A program made the translations under genes and the position numbers. From Laetiporus sulphureus 93-53 (lineage: Eukaryota; Basidiomycota; Agaricomycetes; Polyporales; Laetiporaceae), in the NCBI RefSeq assembly GCF_001632365.1, contig NW_024468533.1:103494-167493 (forward strand): DNA of 64,000 nucleotides. The letters are read 5' to 3'. Positions within the stretch are counted from its first letter, which is position 1. Each line of letters opens with the position of its first letter. Of this stretch, positions 38,805 to 50,789 are shown one piece after another. The notes below the pieces were generated by a model that was given only the letters and a program-made list of their open reading frames with translations, did not search any database and was not told the origin of the DNA.

Positions 38805-40649
38805 TCAGCGGTCAGCGACAGAAGCCTGCACCGAGCCACAACGAAGCTGCAGCGCCACCACCTCCCTCTGCAGCCGCTCACAGCGCAGCGCCTCCGCGCG
38901 GCCCTTCACCACCCACGCCTCCAGCTCACTCAGCATCCCCGCCGCGCGCGCGCGCTCCGCGGCGCGCGCGCGTATGACGAGCGGGAGGACCTTGGCGAGC
39001 TCGTTCCAGCGGACCCAGAACTCGCACATGCGCGCGCGGCGCTCGTCGAAGATGCCCGCGTCGTCGAGCGCGACGCCGTAGGCGTCTGGCCAGCGCACGC
39101 CGGTGATGAGGGAGCAGTGCGGGGCGAGGAGTTGGCTGAGGAAGAGGGCGGCGGTGTCGATGGAGGTTATGGCGGAGGCGCCGACGAAGAGCTGGGTGAG
39201 GGCGGGGAAGGGCGTGATGGGCGATGAGGCTGAGTCCGAGTCGGTGGGTGGGGGGACGGTGGTGTCCATGTAGAGTCCGAGCGTGCGCAGGTTCGGGCAG
39301 TGTCGCGCGAAGGGGAGGAGGGCTTGTAGTGTTAGGGCGGGCAGTGTGAACTCGATGACGGGTTCGCAGTGGAGGTGGAGGTGCTCCAGGGCTGGCCAGC
39401 TGGTGGCGAACTCGTGCATGTCGTCGTCGGTGAGGTTGAGCGCGTAGTCCCATCTGAACTCGAAGGATGTGAGGCGCCTGCAGGCGAAGAGCGGGCGGAA
39501 GGTGGAGATGTCCGGCCGTTCGTGGAGTGGAGGGCCGGGGACGGTCAGTGCGCTGTCTGGGCAGATCATAAAGTCGACGTGCAGCTCCGTGAGCGCAGGA
39601 CAGCGGTGTTTGACTGTGGTGAAGAACTCTCTGATTATGCTTGGCTCTACGATGGTCAGGACGTGGACGTATAGTGAGAATATCTGAGTGGGGAAGAATG
39701 GGTCTTGGAGAAAGCGCGTGGCGTCTTGCAGAGTTGAACTGAAGGACAGTCGCTGGATAATAGGAAACGCACCCGGACGCAGGACAGGAGAGAAAGCCAT
39801 GACGTCTGTGCGATCGCCGTTGCCAAATTCCGTGGGGATGCTGAGGGAGATTTCCTGGAGGTCCGGCGATAGCGACAGTTCTTGGACGACTCTCGAGGTG
39901 AGCCCGTACAACGGCAACGTGAGCTTCTGTAAGCGTCTCAGCCTCGGCAAAAAAGATGTTATCTCATCTTCGAATATGCGTGCGGATGAAAGAAAATGAA
40001 GCGTGAGGTGCGTGATCTCCGGTGAGCGGCGCGCGATCTGCTGGAGGTAAGATGCAAGGGGTTGCTCAGGTTGATGCAGTTGTACGTCGAGATGCTTTAG
40101 ACGAGCATGGGTGAAGGGCAGGGAGTACGTCTGTTTTTTGTCGCATTCTGCATGCCACACGAGGGTATGGAGATTGGGTAGAAGCACGGGCGTTGGACAG
40201 CTCTTGAAGAGCTCAGAGAAGACACTATTATCGAGAAGCCTTCGCCATAGCTTTCCAGATTTCTGGCAATAGACCAGTCGACGAATGCGCTTTGTATAAC
40301 GCAGGAAATTGTTCCAATCGCCCGCGGTGATACGTCTCCTGAATTTCTACCGCATGGTGTCAGCATCACTGAGACGTCACAGGAAATTGAAGAATCATCC
40401 ACTGACGTATATATAGACGGTGGATCCTTGCTGCAGCGTCGCCTTCTCCGACTTGGACAGGGGACACAAGATATTGAGCAATCGCGGAAGATCATCGACG
40501 TCGCGCCACAGCAGATCCAAGGCCAACTCTGCCCAATCCTTGCAAACGCGAGCTGACCAAGCAAGCGACCGCTGGTCCAGGTTGGACAATATGAGCGAGA
40601 TCAATTCGTCGATTCCCCATATTTTTGCAGAAGAAGGGGGGCTGGACAT
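38805..40649 (-). CDS. F-box protein with leucine-rich-repeat-like domain (first of pair)
   Basis: Two exons (40649–40407 and 40346–38805; 59-bp intron with a GTCAGT donor) give 594 residues. The N-terminus IDELISLILSNLDQRSLAWS, ARVCKDWAELALDLLWRDV is a typical F-box, the part that binds Skp1 in SCF ubiquitin ligases. The remainder has irregular leucine-rich repeats (LPNLHTLVW, LKHLDVQL, ITHLTLHFL, LQKLTLPLYGL, LTELHVDF, LEHLHLHCEP, LRTLGLYMD) and a C-terminal coiled coil (AAERARAAGMLSELEAWV, LQREVVALQLR). Such F-box genes are greatly expanded in agaricomycetes and their substrates are mostly unknown. It is paralogous to the gene at 42237–44050 in the same orientation. Confidence 0.88.
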
Positions 40650-42236
40650 GAGAGGAGGAGTCGGAATAAGGGCTCAGACAAGCAGCTGGGATGCGATTCT
40701 TGGAGGCCGGCGATCGACTGCTTCGGTCTATATACCGGGCAATTAGGACGCGATGGCCACCCACGTGGCGCGATGCCCCCGGTTCCCGGAGACCCCGGGC
40801 CCCTAGCCCGGCCTTCCGATTGGCTCGTCGGCTGTGGAATCCCCGTATTCGAGCCGAGGACGCTACGCGCCGCGCACACGTGGCGTCGGCGTCCTTGCGA
40901 ACTGCTTCTCTTCTCAATCCCCGCCGGCGCGTTGCAAGATCATTATCAGGCTGAGCGCTGAGCGTTGTGGGGACTGCCGCCTAATGACATCCAAAATTAA
41001 CTGTGAATGAATGAGACGTATCACTAGCAGCGCATTCATCCATCTCAACTATTTTTGCGCTTATCTATTCAATTCAACAGAGCTGCTACTGGTCCCGCCC
41101 GGAAGCGCCACTACCTGTAACTGTCCATCTCGGCAACAAGTAAGGATGAACAGTTGCAACTGATCGTTCCAGACCCTAGTACACGCATGTTTGTAGAACC
41201 CCTTTCCCCTTGGAAAAATACCACAGGCAGAACACGAACACCTGGTGATATTCTGGCGGTTCTCCCGCCGCCCACGGATCTCCATTCATCTCGCGCGTGC
41301 GACGGTATCGCAGGAGCTATTCTCAAGCTCTCCCCCGCACCTCGAGCAAGTCTCGACGCAGCGTCATATCATCTGGTCTCAGGCCTTATGCTCATGGGCT
41401 GGACCCTACGGGCCTCTCATGACACATTCGCCTCCACGAGAGCGCCGGTATTGCACCAGGCACGACGTTGTCTGACTCCGGTCATCAAGAAGAACCCTAT
41501 CGATGATATCGGTCCACCACAGGCGTGCCGCTGGCCACATCGTATTATGTAGTGATCCGTGTTTCAGCTCTTGATGTTGCTTCTTCGCGCGCCGGGCATC
41601 AAAATCTTTCTTCAAACAGGCAGGTTCTCTGGCGCTCGGCATCCCCCTCTAAACTTTGGAAAAGATGCAGAAGGATCCTTGCATCTTCCCTCGAAAAAAA
41701 GGCACGATATTGGTCTGATCGTTTGATTGTTGTACCCGGGGGAAAGGATGGTTTGACAGCTGGATGACATCAGAGGCAGCATCCATCGAGTTCGAGAATT
41801 TATTGAGAGCCAGCTGCCTTGTCCCTTTCCGCTGCCGCACGAGCCGCTTTGTAATTAATGCTCTGTCAACCTTATTAGCAAGGTACACCGAGTTCCGTCG
41901 AGTAGCGCTGGGAATCAAACACGCGGAGAAATAACGTTGCAGTACTGATCAATGGGGAAAGACATAAACAGCGGGGTCCTGACGCTGGTCGGGTAAGAGC
42001 ATTCGCCGAGATATATCAGCAGACAGAGGGAATTGGTAAGGGATAGTACGGACGCTGGTAGCGGATCCAAAGTAGCAGGAGGAAGAACACAGAGTAGCCA
42101 AAAAGCAATCGAACAAACAAGCCTGTAGAGCAAATAAATCTTGAAACCAAGCACTTCGTTTGCACATTTCATTATCTCAGCATTATAACAGATGACGCAC
42201 GCATGATCCAGAAGCATGTCACGAACCACAAAGCCC
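40650..42236. other. Region between the two F-box genes
   Basis: About 1.6 kb with the promoter of the first F-box gene on the left. Its GC-rich start (40740–40870) gives way to ordinary sequence. Frames at 41154–41552 and 41061–41326 show no domain. Confidence 0.35.
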
Positions 42237-44050
42237 TCATGCAATCACACACCGCCCATCCTCAGTATCAGGCAACGCAGCCCTATCCTCCAACACCTTA
42301 CACCTCACCCTCAAATCCTCCACCTCCCTCTGCAGCCCCTCCTGGCGCGCACGTTCCTCCGCGCGCAAGCGCGTCAGTAGCGGCAGCATGCGCGACACCT
42401 CCGCCCACTGATTATACCACTCCGTCGCGCGGCGCTGCATCAACCCGAGCATCTCCGAGTTGCCCTCCACCTCAAGCATGCCGAGGCTGTCCGGCCAGCT
42501 CACCCCAGGGATCACATCGCACCCCGGCGGGAGCACCTTGCTCAGGAACAGCGCCGCGGGCGCTGCTGCGCCAATGCTCGACACGCCGACGCAGAGCTTC
42601 GACAGCTTCCGGAACGGCACGGGCGCGGGGAGGCACTCCACATTACCCGTTATATACAGCCCGAGCTCGCGCAGGTTCGGGCAATGTTCAGCGAAGTAGA
42701 CGAGTGTGCTGAGCGTGAGCGAGGACACCCCGAGCGGGATGAGCGGCTCGCAGTTGAGCATGAGCACCTCGAGCGTGGGCCACCCGGACGCGAGCTCCGC
42801 GATGTCGACCTCGGTGATGCGCAGAGGAAGGTCCCACCGCAGCTCGAAAGTCTTGAGCGTGCGGAACGACAGCAGCGGCCGCAAATGCTCCCACGCGAGA
42901 CGCTTCGCCTCGAGACGCTCGATTGAGTCGAGGGCGTCCGGCGTCGCGTAGAGATCGACGTAGAGCGCGGTGAGCAGCTTGCAGCTCTCGGACACGGCGA
43001 GCAGGAACTCTGTGAGGACGTCGGGCACGACGCTGGACAGGACGTGCACGTACAGCGAGGTCAGATTGGCCGGCGAGAATTTGCTGTTTAGGAAGCGCGT
43101 CATGTCGGGGAGGTTGACGCTGAGGTTCAGGTCGTACAGCGCAGGGAACGCGCCTTCCTGCAGCCTCGGCGCGAACTCCTGCACGTCGCGCTTTTCGCCT
43201 TGGCCCTGCCTCTCTTCATATTCAAACTGCAGGCAGGTCAGAGCGGGCAGCATCGACACGGACTCCACGATCCGCGACGATATCGTATACAGCGGCATGA
43301 TGATCCGCGTCAGCTTCGTGAGCTGCTTGAGAAGCGTGGTGAGGCCGTCTTCAAGGTCCCGCACGGGGAAGCCGAACGACAGATCGAGGCTGGTGAGATG
43401 CGGCATGCGCTCCGCCACATCCTCAAGGAACGTCGAGAGCGGGTGAGCGGCGCAGTCGTGCAGCTCGACGCGGAAGTCGCGCACGCTCTCGCCCATGAAA
43501 GGCAGGGCATGGCGGAGCCGCATGGTGCGCCACTCGAGCGTGTGCAGGTTGGGGAGGATGCTGATGGCCATGCGCGAGCGTGCGATTTCGTCGAAGATAG
43601 ATGAGCATAGACCCTGTTCGGACCTGTCCTCGGTGTACGATAACTTTCGCACACGTCGAGCGTAGTGAGCGAAGCGGCGCCAGTCGTCTGGGTTCAGTGT
43701 TCTGGTAAAAGTCACCGGTGCCTGCAGTAACGATCAGTACTCGACATCGCTCGGGCGAAAAATTGGCTCACGTATCTGCTGGCCTGCCCTAGAGGAGCCA
43801 GAAGACTGAACAACACATTCAGATTATCCACATCGCGCCAGACGGCGTCGAGGGCAATCTCAGACCACCGTTTGCAGACGCAGGCATTGACGACATTGTT
43901 ACGCTTCTCCAAGAAGCTGAAGATGAGCTCGATAATCTCTGGGATATCCAGCACGCGACGGATGGTGGAGTCGTAGCCGATACAAGTCACCCTGATAGCA
44001 CAGAGTCGATTGGGAGGTCCCTTGTTATGAGGTCTTCCGTCGCTCTCCAT
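42237..44050 (-). CDS. F-box protein with leucine-rich-repeat-like domain (second of pair)
   Basis: Two exons (44050–43772 and 43721–42237; 50-bp intron) give 587 residues. F-box: IPEIIELIFSFLEKRNNVVN, ACVCKRWSEIALDAVWRDVD. The LRR-like region aligns with the upstream paralogue: ILPNLHTLEW, LTSLDLSFGFPV, IIMPLYTISSRIVE, NLTSLYVHVLSSVVPDVLTE, LLTALYVDLYA, FELRWDLPL, CPNLRELGLYITG. Shared phrases such as WPDxxG near the C-terminus and the C-terminal coiled coil (RAEERARQEGLQREVEDLR) show common ancestry by an old tandem duplication. The intron position just after the F-box is conserved between both copies. Likely an SCF substrate adaptor; the target is unknown. Confidence 0.88.
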
Positions 44051-44910
44051 GGCACGCGATGAGACAAAGCCTAGTTAGCAGAGAAATAGAGTCAAGGGTG
44101 GGCGAAAAGTGGATGAGCCACCGTTCGCGTTCAAGTTGAAACTTGAGCTTGAATTTGAGTGCGCGAACCGCGCCATTCCAGGCCGTTCCCCGCGTGTGAC
44201 ACGTGACCAACGCGTCTGTGGTCCGTGACAGTCGTTAGCGCTCATTGCAGCTGTTGGCGCCGGATTCACCTTCACAACCTCCGAGTCCCGACCGTGAGTT
44301 CGAGTCGGAAACGAGCTGCAAGATAGTTTTAGACGACGAGTCACACATTCGAGGGTCACCTATATCACTGGTTCATGGACTCTGTACAGTGGAGATTTCA
44401 GACAATAAATATTCTGTTACTTACCTGTATACTGGAGTCTTGCACACCAAGCCTGAAATGCGGGGCATAAGGCGGAAAAATAGAGACATGCGAAGGCAAG
44501 CTAAAATACCTGAAGGTGCTAGAGCTCCGGGTGAAGATACGAAGATGCGCGAAGGCCTGCCCAACGCCCCTCTCTATATATGTTACACGATGAGTGAACA
44601 GAAATTCAACGCATCTACTCGTTACGAGACCTCGACATCAGAACGCTTATGATACGGCACGTCTCCGGCATCAATCCTGGATGGCGCAGACGCGAATACA
44701 TGTGACGGCATCGCCGGTCAACGGCCTGAGCGTATCAACGTTAGTCTCACGAGGAGTTCGTTTATGCGGAATACTCGATCGGTCTTGTGTCGTTGTTCAA
44801 CATAGGACCGGACCAAATTATCTACGGAAAGCAGCTACAGTAGTACAGGATCTATTACCTGACCGCCGACACGAAAAACAGAACTGGCATATCCATCCCC
44901 AAATCCAGCA
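44051..44910. other. Intergenic region
   Basis: Promoter of the second F-box gene (left) and 3' flank of BRF1 (right). Open frames here lack recognisable domains. Confidence 0.35.
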
Positions 44911-47346
44911 TCACACCTCCTGCTCATACGCATCCCAATCAGCATACTCATTCCCCTTCTCGCTACCCTCATCCTCATCCTCGCCCATAGCATCCTCATC
45001 ACCCTCACCAACCTCAACCTCTTCTCTACTCTCATCAACGACGACAACAGTCTTCCCTTCTCGTGGAGTCTTGCTCGTCGAGCGCGAGCGCTGCAGCGTC
45101 ATACCAACGCCTCCACCGGCCTCCTCGACGATGAGCACCCCCTCGCCCTCGCTCTTCTCGTCCATCACATACAGGTCGTTATCCTTCTCGTCCACCTCAG
45201 GACCCATAGGAACCCTCGATGCCTTGGTGTCGTCGGTAAAAAGATCCTTGAGCGCATCATAGTTGATGCGCTTGCTGTACTTCGGGTTCTTCTTGATCAG
45301 GTTGCGGACAGACTCGGCAACAGTGCTCCCATGCGGCGTCGTCACGTCTCGCGGCTTGTGGCTTGTTTTTCGACGCTGCACAGAGGGACAATGTCAGTCA
45401 AACCCACGCAAGATGCGGAACATCTATTTCGAGAAAATAGTCTGCCATCACTCGGATACGAACCTTGCGACTTTTCTTATCCTTGAGTTCTTCATTTTGT
45501 TGAAGTTCTGTTTTAGCTGTGCGCATACCGTTTAGCAACCGCATGCATCGCGTCTCACACTGAAACAAAACATCACATTCAGACTCACCTGCAATAGCTT
45601 CCAAATAGTCCTTGTTTATCTCCACCCACACCCGCTCCTTGATCCTGACCTCTTCCTCAGTCAAGATGAACCGGTCCAGCTCCTCGTCATCCAAGCCCAT
45701 CAGCTCGTCATCCCCAGCAAAATGCGCCCGACGCCGCTCTTCCGCCTCGTCCAGCGCAGAGCTGAGCACCGCCCCTTGCGGATTCACAAGAAAGTCAGAG
45801 ACCTCCATCGCCACCGCAGCGTCGACCGTCTCCTCTAGGGGCGAAGGAGGCCGTGAAGACGTAGATAGCACTTGATCCAAAGCTAGCCCTTGCACGAACA
45901 GCGTACTCGTCAAAGAAGGCGGTGGCTGCAACAGACTCGGGTCGATGCTTTCCTCTGGCCCTTCACCTTCTTCCGGAAGGAACAGCGGAGTCTGCGACGT
46001 CCCGGCCAGGATGCCTTGGTTCAGGAGCGTAGGATCGATCTGCGGGTACGGCATAGGCGGCAGCTCTAAATGTCCGTCCTCGTATCGCAGTTCACGTACG
46101 TCCTCTCCGTCCGATTCTTCGCCGCGCTTACGTTTCCGCTTCCTGCCCTTGCCCTTGCCCTTACCTTTCTCCTTCTCTTTCTTCCCTCCGCCCTCCCGCT
46201 CCTCCTTCTCTCGTTCCTCCTTCTCCTTGCCCTTCGTGTACGCAGGCGGGTCCATCTCCTCCTCCAACCATACCGTTCTGAAGTCGGCAAGCGTCAGCGC
46301 ACCACTGGGCGTAAGCCGGAACTCCTCGAGGCGCTTCTTCAGGGTGGTATCAGCGATCTTGACGACCTGCACGATCTCCGAGACACTCCGCCGGAAGTTG
46401 TTCATGCGCGCAGCGAGCAATAAGGAGGCGCCGCAAATGCCTGCTGGTCGCCTTCCGCGAGTCATCCAGTCGCGGTCGAATCGCTGTACGAGGCGCACGG
46501 CATCCATCGCTACTTGATGTGTCTCCTCCCCAAACTCGAGCAAAGCAGCAAAGCGGGAGATGTAATGTGAGGGATCGACGAGCGGCAAACGCAAGTTGAG
46601 CGTCTGCACAAGCTGGAGGTACGTGTGGCCGAGCTCGAACACATTCACCTAGAATACATCAGTCAAGTAACCACATAGATATCATAACTCGGACCATACC
46701 TGGAGTAGATCTGAGAAATCAATGAGCATATAGTTCCTCGTCTCCTTCTGGCGACATGCAACGTAGAGGCATATCGCGACGACGTTCATGCTCCTGCGTC
46801 CCTTCGTGAACTTGTGCTCGACCGCAAGCGTGTAAAGCCGTGTAGCCGCGAGTGAGACTACCTCTGAGAGGCGCAACGCGTTGGCGACTTGCTGAATTTT
46901 CCGACTTGCTGTGAATACGTAAGCATACGGGAAGATAATAGAGTCGGTCAGCATACCGTTTGCAATAGTCTGCTCCCGGCTCTCGCTGTTGCCCCTGTTT
47001 CCAAATATGCCACCCATCCTTGCGCGGGCTACGAAAAGCAGGGATCAACTCAGTCAATGCTCATGTCGCATGAATCGCCGCTTACGCACTTGCTCCTTGC
47101 CCCACGAAACTCCCCTGCACCATCGCAGCACCAGTGCTCGTCTCACCGAAGACTACCTAAACATGACAGGGCAAAAATTGCGAACCGACGCAGATTCAGT
47201 AGGGTTTACAGGCGTCAAGGAGGAGATAAATGCACTTCGCTGACTATCGTGTTCTCCTCCACAACCGTCCCACACTGCACGCAGAACCCGTTTCCAGCAG
47301 CTGCGTCATACTCGATGACCGTTCCACCACAGTCTGTGCAGACCGT
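44911..47346 (-). CDS. BRF1: TFIIIB subunit BRF1 (TFIIB-related factor)
   Basis: Recruits RNA polymerase III and TBP to tRNA and 5S genes. In order: a zinc ribbon ([14 protein letters not shown] ... [19 protein letters not shown], two CxxC pairs, exon starting 47346), a linker with [16 protein letters not shown], two cyclin folds ([90 protein letters not shown]), a highly charged Lys/Glu linker, and the Brf1-specific TBP-binding segment ([35 protein letters not shown]). The acidic C-terminus ends at 44911. The initiating exon is not resolved: the zinc-ribbon exon follows an acceptor at 47347–47348 and no upstream ATG joins it in frame by an obvious intron. Confidence 0.92.
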
Positions 47347-48089
47347 CTAACCGCCATTGATGCGACGTAGACATCACGATTGTAAGAAGGGAGTCACCGC
47401 GATCAATCGACGGAAGCATCAATCAACGAGGGGTTTTGAGGGCGATACGCGATAGCAAATGAGAGCGTCGAGGAGTTAACGGTGCGTATTGTGCGACAGA
47501 TGACAAAACATCAGTGAAAACACAGAGTAGGGGAGGTAAGGCACGGACTTACCATCTTCGCAGAACGTTTCGGGCTGTGGCTCTCCGCGGTCTATGGGGT
47601 ATAGCTTACAAATCTGCGCAACGTACGTCAAGTACGCCCTCATATCAAGACAATCTGATGAATGCCCACAAGGATAGAGTATACGCAACAAAAGATACGC
47701 GCGTCTCGAAAACCCGAGGTGTACTTCCGTTCAGCAAGATTTTCGCTAGACAAGACGTCGACTAGGATCAACAGCGAGTAGACACAACAGCACCCCCGAA
47801 TAATGACGAGGACGCGCGTCCAGACATATAAGTACAGAGGGAAAGCGCACGAGTGTGAATAGTCTCAGATTCAGAGCAAAAGCTAGCCGGAGGCCGGGAC
47901 AGTAAAGGGGCCGTGACGTGTGCCCCTTCGTGACGCTCGCGCTCTGTCACAGCCTCCTCACGCCAAGTCACGAGCGGTCACCGGGCCGTGTGCCACCGGA
48001 CCTGCGAGATACTTCGAATTCAAGTCTTCAGACCGGTCACCGCAGAACGGTACGAGCATCAGGTGAATTCCTCGCACTGTCAAACTGTT
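47347..48089. other. Region between BRF1 and the protease-like gene
   Basis: Divergent promoter space. The first BRF1 exon should lie at its left end; a candidate open segment at 47553–47643 (minus) has a GTAAGT donor but the wrong phase. Nothing else stands out. Confidence 0.35.
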
Positions 48090-48235
48090 CATGCATCAGC
48101 TTGTATAGATTTCATGGGTGACAGGTCATAAACAAGGTAACAGGTAAGATAACAACGATTGACAACAGACGACGGTAGTCCATGAAAGCCAACTACTAAT
48201 AGCAGCTTCCGGATATCAAGAATACATATAGAGTC
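48090..48235 (+). repeat. Direct repeat, left copy (R1), in the promoter of the protease-like gene
   Basis: About 140 bp that recur in the same orientation at 50555–50692, at roughly 80% identity by eye. Shared strings include acgacggtagt, gccaact and gatatca. R1 ends just before the TATA box of the gene at 48370, so it is in promoter position. Confidence 0.8.
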
Positions 48236-48238
48236 TCG

Positions 48239-48248
48239 ATATAAAAAG
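48239..48248 (+). promoter_or_regulatory. TATA box of the protease-like gene
   Basis: ATATAAAAAG, ~120 bp before the ATG at 48370 and followed by a CT-rich tract (ctctctctctctctttcc at 48352–48369) directly before the start codon, the usual fungal promoter layout. Confidence 0.55.
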
Positions 48249-48369
48249 GGACCTGGCATTTTGCCCTCCCCACAGTCGACTCTGCCCTGCCCCTAACGTG
48301 CGTCCCTTGGCATTTTCCTATTTCCTCATATAACTTACCTTTCGTCTTTGCTCTCTCTCTCTCTTTCCA

Positions 48370-50172
48370 ATGGCATCCAACACCTCCGTCGATCTCAACG
48401 ACTTCTTCGTCTGTTGTATAGCTATCGCTGCTCAGCAAGCGGGCAGCCAGTCGCCCGTCTCGCCCGTCTCCACCTTTAGCACACACGGCCTCGACGAGGA
48501 CGTCCAGGACATCGTCGCCCCTGAGTCCCGTCTCTCCGACTCCTACCCTGCGGCTTTCACCGACTTCTACGGCCTGCCCAGCAACCCTCCCTGCGTCTTC
48601 AAAACCGGCGATGCCTGGCCTGTGCGCATGGGTCCCGAGGCGCAGCGCATTCTGCGAGAGGCCCGCCCGGTCTGTGAACATCCGATACAAGACCGCTGGC
48701 TCGATATTGGCCAGCTCATCTGCGAGCACCTCGACTCCCGCGAGGTCAAGTGGTCGTCGATCGACCCCGTTCGTTTTGCCGAGGCAGGGCAGGAAGATGT
48801 CAGTGCTCTCTATCTCTGGATAGGGATCATCCCTGGGACTCTCATCTTCGAGGCTGCCAAGGTTGCAGCCGAGGGCTGCAAGGATATCCTGGCTCGAGAG
48901 GGGTTCCCCGATGTCGAGGTTGCATTTCGTGAGTCTGTTGTCACCCAGTCCATTGGCCCAAAGCTTCTCTCCTTCGACCCCTCTGTCGACCCCGTCCCCG
49001 AGCTTCGTAGCCCCTTCACTCCTGCGCTTGGCATCCAGATCGCTCCGCTCAAGACACCTCACTACGAGGGCACAGGTGCCGTCTATCTCCGCGAAAGCAG
49101 CCAGAGCAACCGTGTCTTCCTTCTCACCGCCGGCCACGTCGCTCGCCCACCTCCCACACACTGTGACCCGCTCCTATCGCGCAAGCACAGCAGCCAGGCT
49201 TGTCAGGAGATTGTCGTCCTTGGCACTGATGCCTACACCGATGCCATCAACCGTATGATGAGTACCATCGGCCATGAGCTTCTCTCCATCAAGACATGGG
49301 ACGAGGAGCTTGAGAGGTTGGGTGCGGTCGTTGAGGGCGAGGCGCTCAAGAAGACTCGCGCGCGCGAGGACTACGAGGACCTGGTGGCAAAGGCGAGGAG
49401 GAGGATCGAGGACGTAAATGAGATCCATGACGAGGTCACCAAGAACTGGACAACTCCGAACCAACGTGTGATTGGTTATGTCGTCCACGCCCCTGCGATT
49501 GCCGTCGACGACGGCCCCAAGCACTTCACCCGGGACTGGGCCCTGATCGATCTCTACCGCGACAAGATCGACTGGGACACTTTCCAGGGTAACAAGGTAT
49601 ATGTCGGTGCGTTTCCATCTAATCTTGGCAACACCGTCCCCGGTTTTAGTGTATTTTTATGAAAATATCCAGGCGGCAAGATTTCGGCGGCCGACTTTAT
49701 CCTGAAGATGCACCCTCACCCTGAGGGCCGGTCGGACTTCAAGTACCCCCCCGGCGGGCTCCTCCAGGTCAGAGGCGTCGTAAAGGACGACGAGATCCGC
49801 AAGCCACAGCAGCTCGATGCCAACGGCGAGAAGTGTCTGATTGTCGTCAAGAACGGGAAGACCACAGGCACCACTCTCGGTCGCCTCGCGGGCATGGAGT
49901 CGTTCGTTCGCAGGTACCCCGAGCACGGCATCAAGAAGACGTCGATCGAGATCGCCGTGTACCCTTACAGCAACAAGGACGGCGCGTTTTCTGCTCGTGG
50001 CGACTCTGGCGCCATAGTGGTCGACTCGAAGGGCCGCGTCGTCGGGCTGCTCGTTGGTGGTGCTGGCACGAATGGAGAGTTTGACGTCACGTACCTCACT
50101 CCCTACTGGTGGATTGAGAAGCAGATGAAAAAGGTGTTCCCTAACTGCTTCCTCTACGAAATCGTCGACTAG
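48370..50172 (+). CDS. Chymotrypsin-fold serine-protease-like protein with coiled-coil insertion
   Basis: Two exons (48370–49606, 49673–50172; 66-bp intron) give 578 residues with no signal peptide, so probably cytosolic. Triad candidates are His256 in FLLTAGHVA, Asp389 in FTRDWALIDLY and Ser524 in FSARGDSGAIVVD; GTGAVYL before the His and GRVVGLLVGGAG after the Ser fit the trypsin fold. Between His and Asp lies a ~70-residue charged helical segment (~300–360, DEELERLGAVVEGEALKKTR) likely to be a coiled coil. The first ~215 residues are family-specific and unrecognised. The protein could be an active protease or a catalytically competent-looking regulator. It converges on the caspase-like gene at 50790, and ~140-bp direct repeats lie on both sides. 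Confidence 0.8.
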
Positions 50173-50789
50173 GTTCGTCGCCTGGATTTTTTTTGACTTT
50201 CCTTTTTGTGCATAGTTAATAGCCTCTATCCTCTCTATTCACGATATATGTATAGATAGACCTCAGACTCGTCGTGTAGGTTCGTTTCGTTTCGTTTCCT
50301 TCTTCCGTTCATACTATACCTGCACACACCGATATTGTACTATTAATGTGTGTGTACCTCGTTTCGTATCTTGTAATAACAGTGTTCATGTCATGTTCCA
50401 ACTTGTGTGCGATAAATTAAAGTTGGATATTAAGGTAAAGGGTAACGTAAAGTTGACATGGGCACTTGTTGCTCTGGTGCTAAATCGTGCTTGTCCCTCT
50501 TTCTCTTTTGCTCTCTTCTTGCTCACCACTTCAAGATGGCAACTCAAAGTCCATGGTCAATCTGTATGATTTGATGGATGATGGGTCATAATCAAGGTAA
50601 CAGTTACTGTAACAACGATTTGTAACCGACGACGGTAGTGCATGAGAGCCAACTGCTAACGGTAGGCTCCAGATATCAATACATACTCATACAGACTGTT
50701 CTGCAGAACAAGCGAGGAGAACCAAACCATCTATATCGTACACTCTCCGCAGTTTGGCGACAACAGGCACATCTCTGAGTTTTCCAAGT
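50173..50789. other. Convergent intergenic region with repeat R2
   Basis: 3' UTR of the protease-like gene, AT-rich with repeated ttcgtttcgttt near 50281–50297, then repeat R2 and the 3' flank of the caspase-like gene. No gene. Confidence 0.5.
50555..50692 (+). repeat. Direct repeat, right copy (R2)
   Basis: Second copy of the 48090–48235 sequence. Here it lies between two convergent 3' ends and so has no obvious promoter role. It suggests a lost tandem copy of the gene or an insertion bounded by duplicated DNA. Confidence 0.8.
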
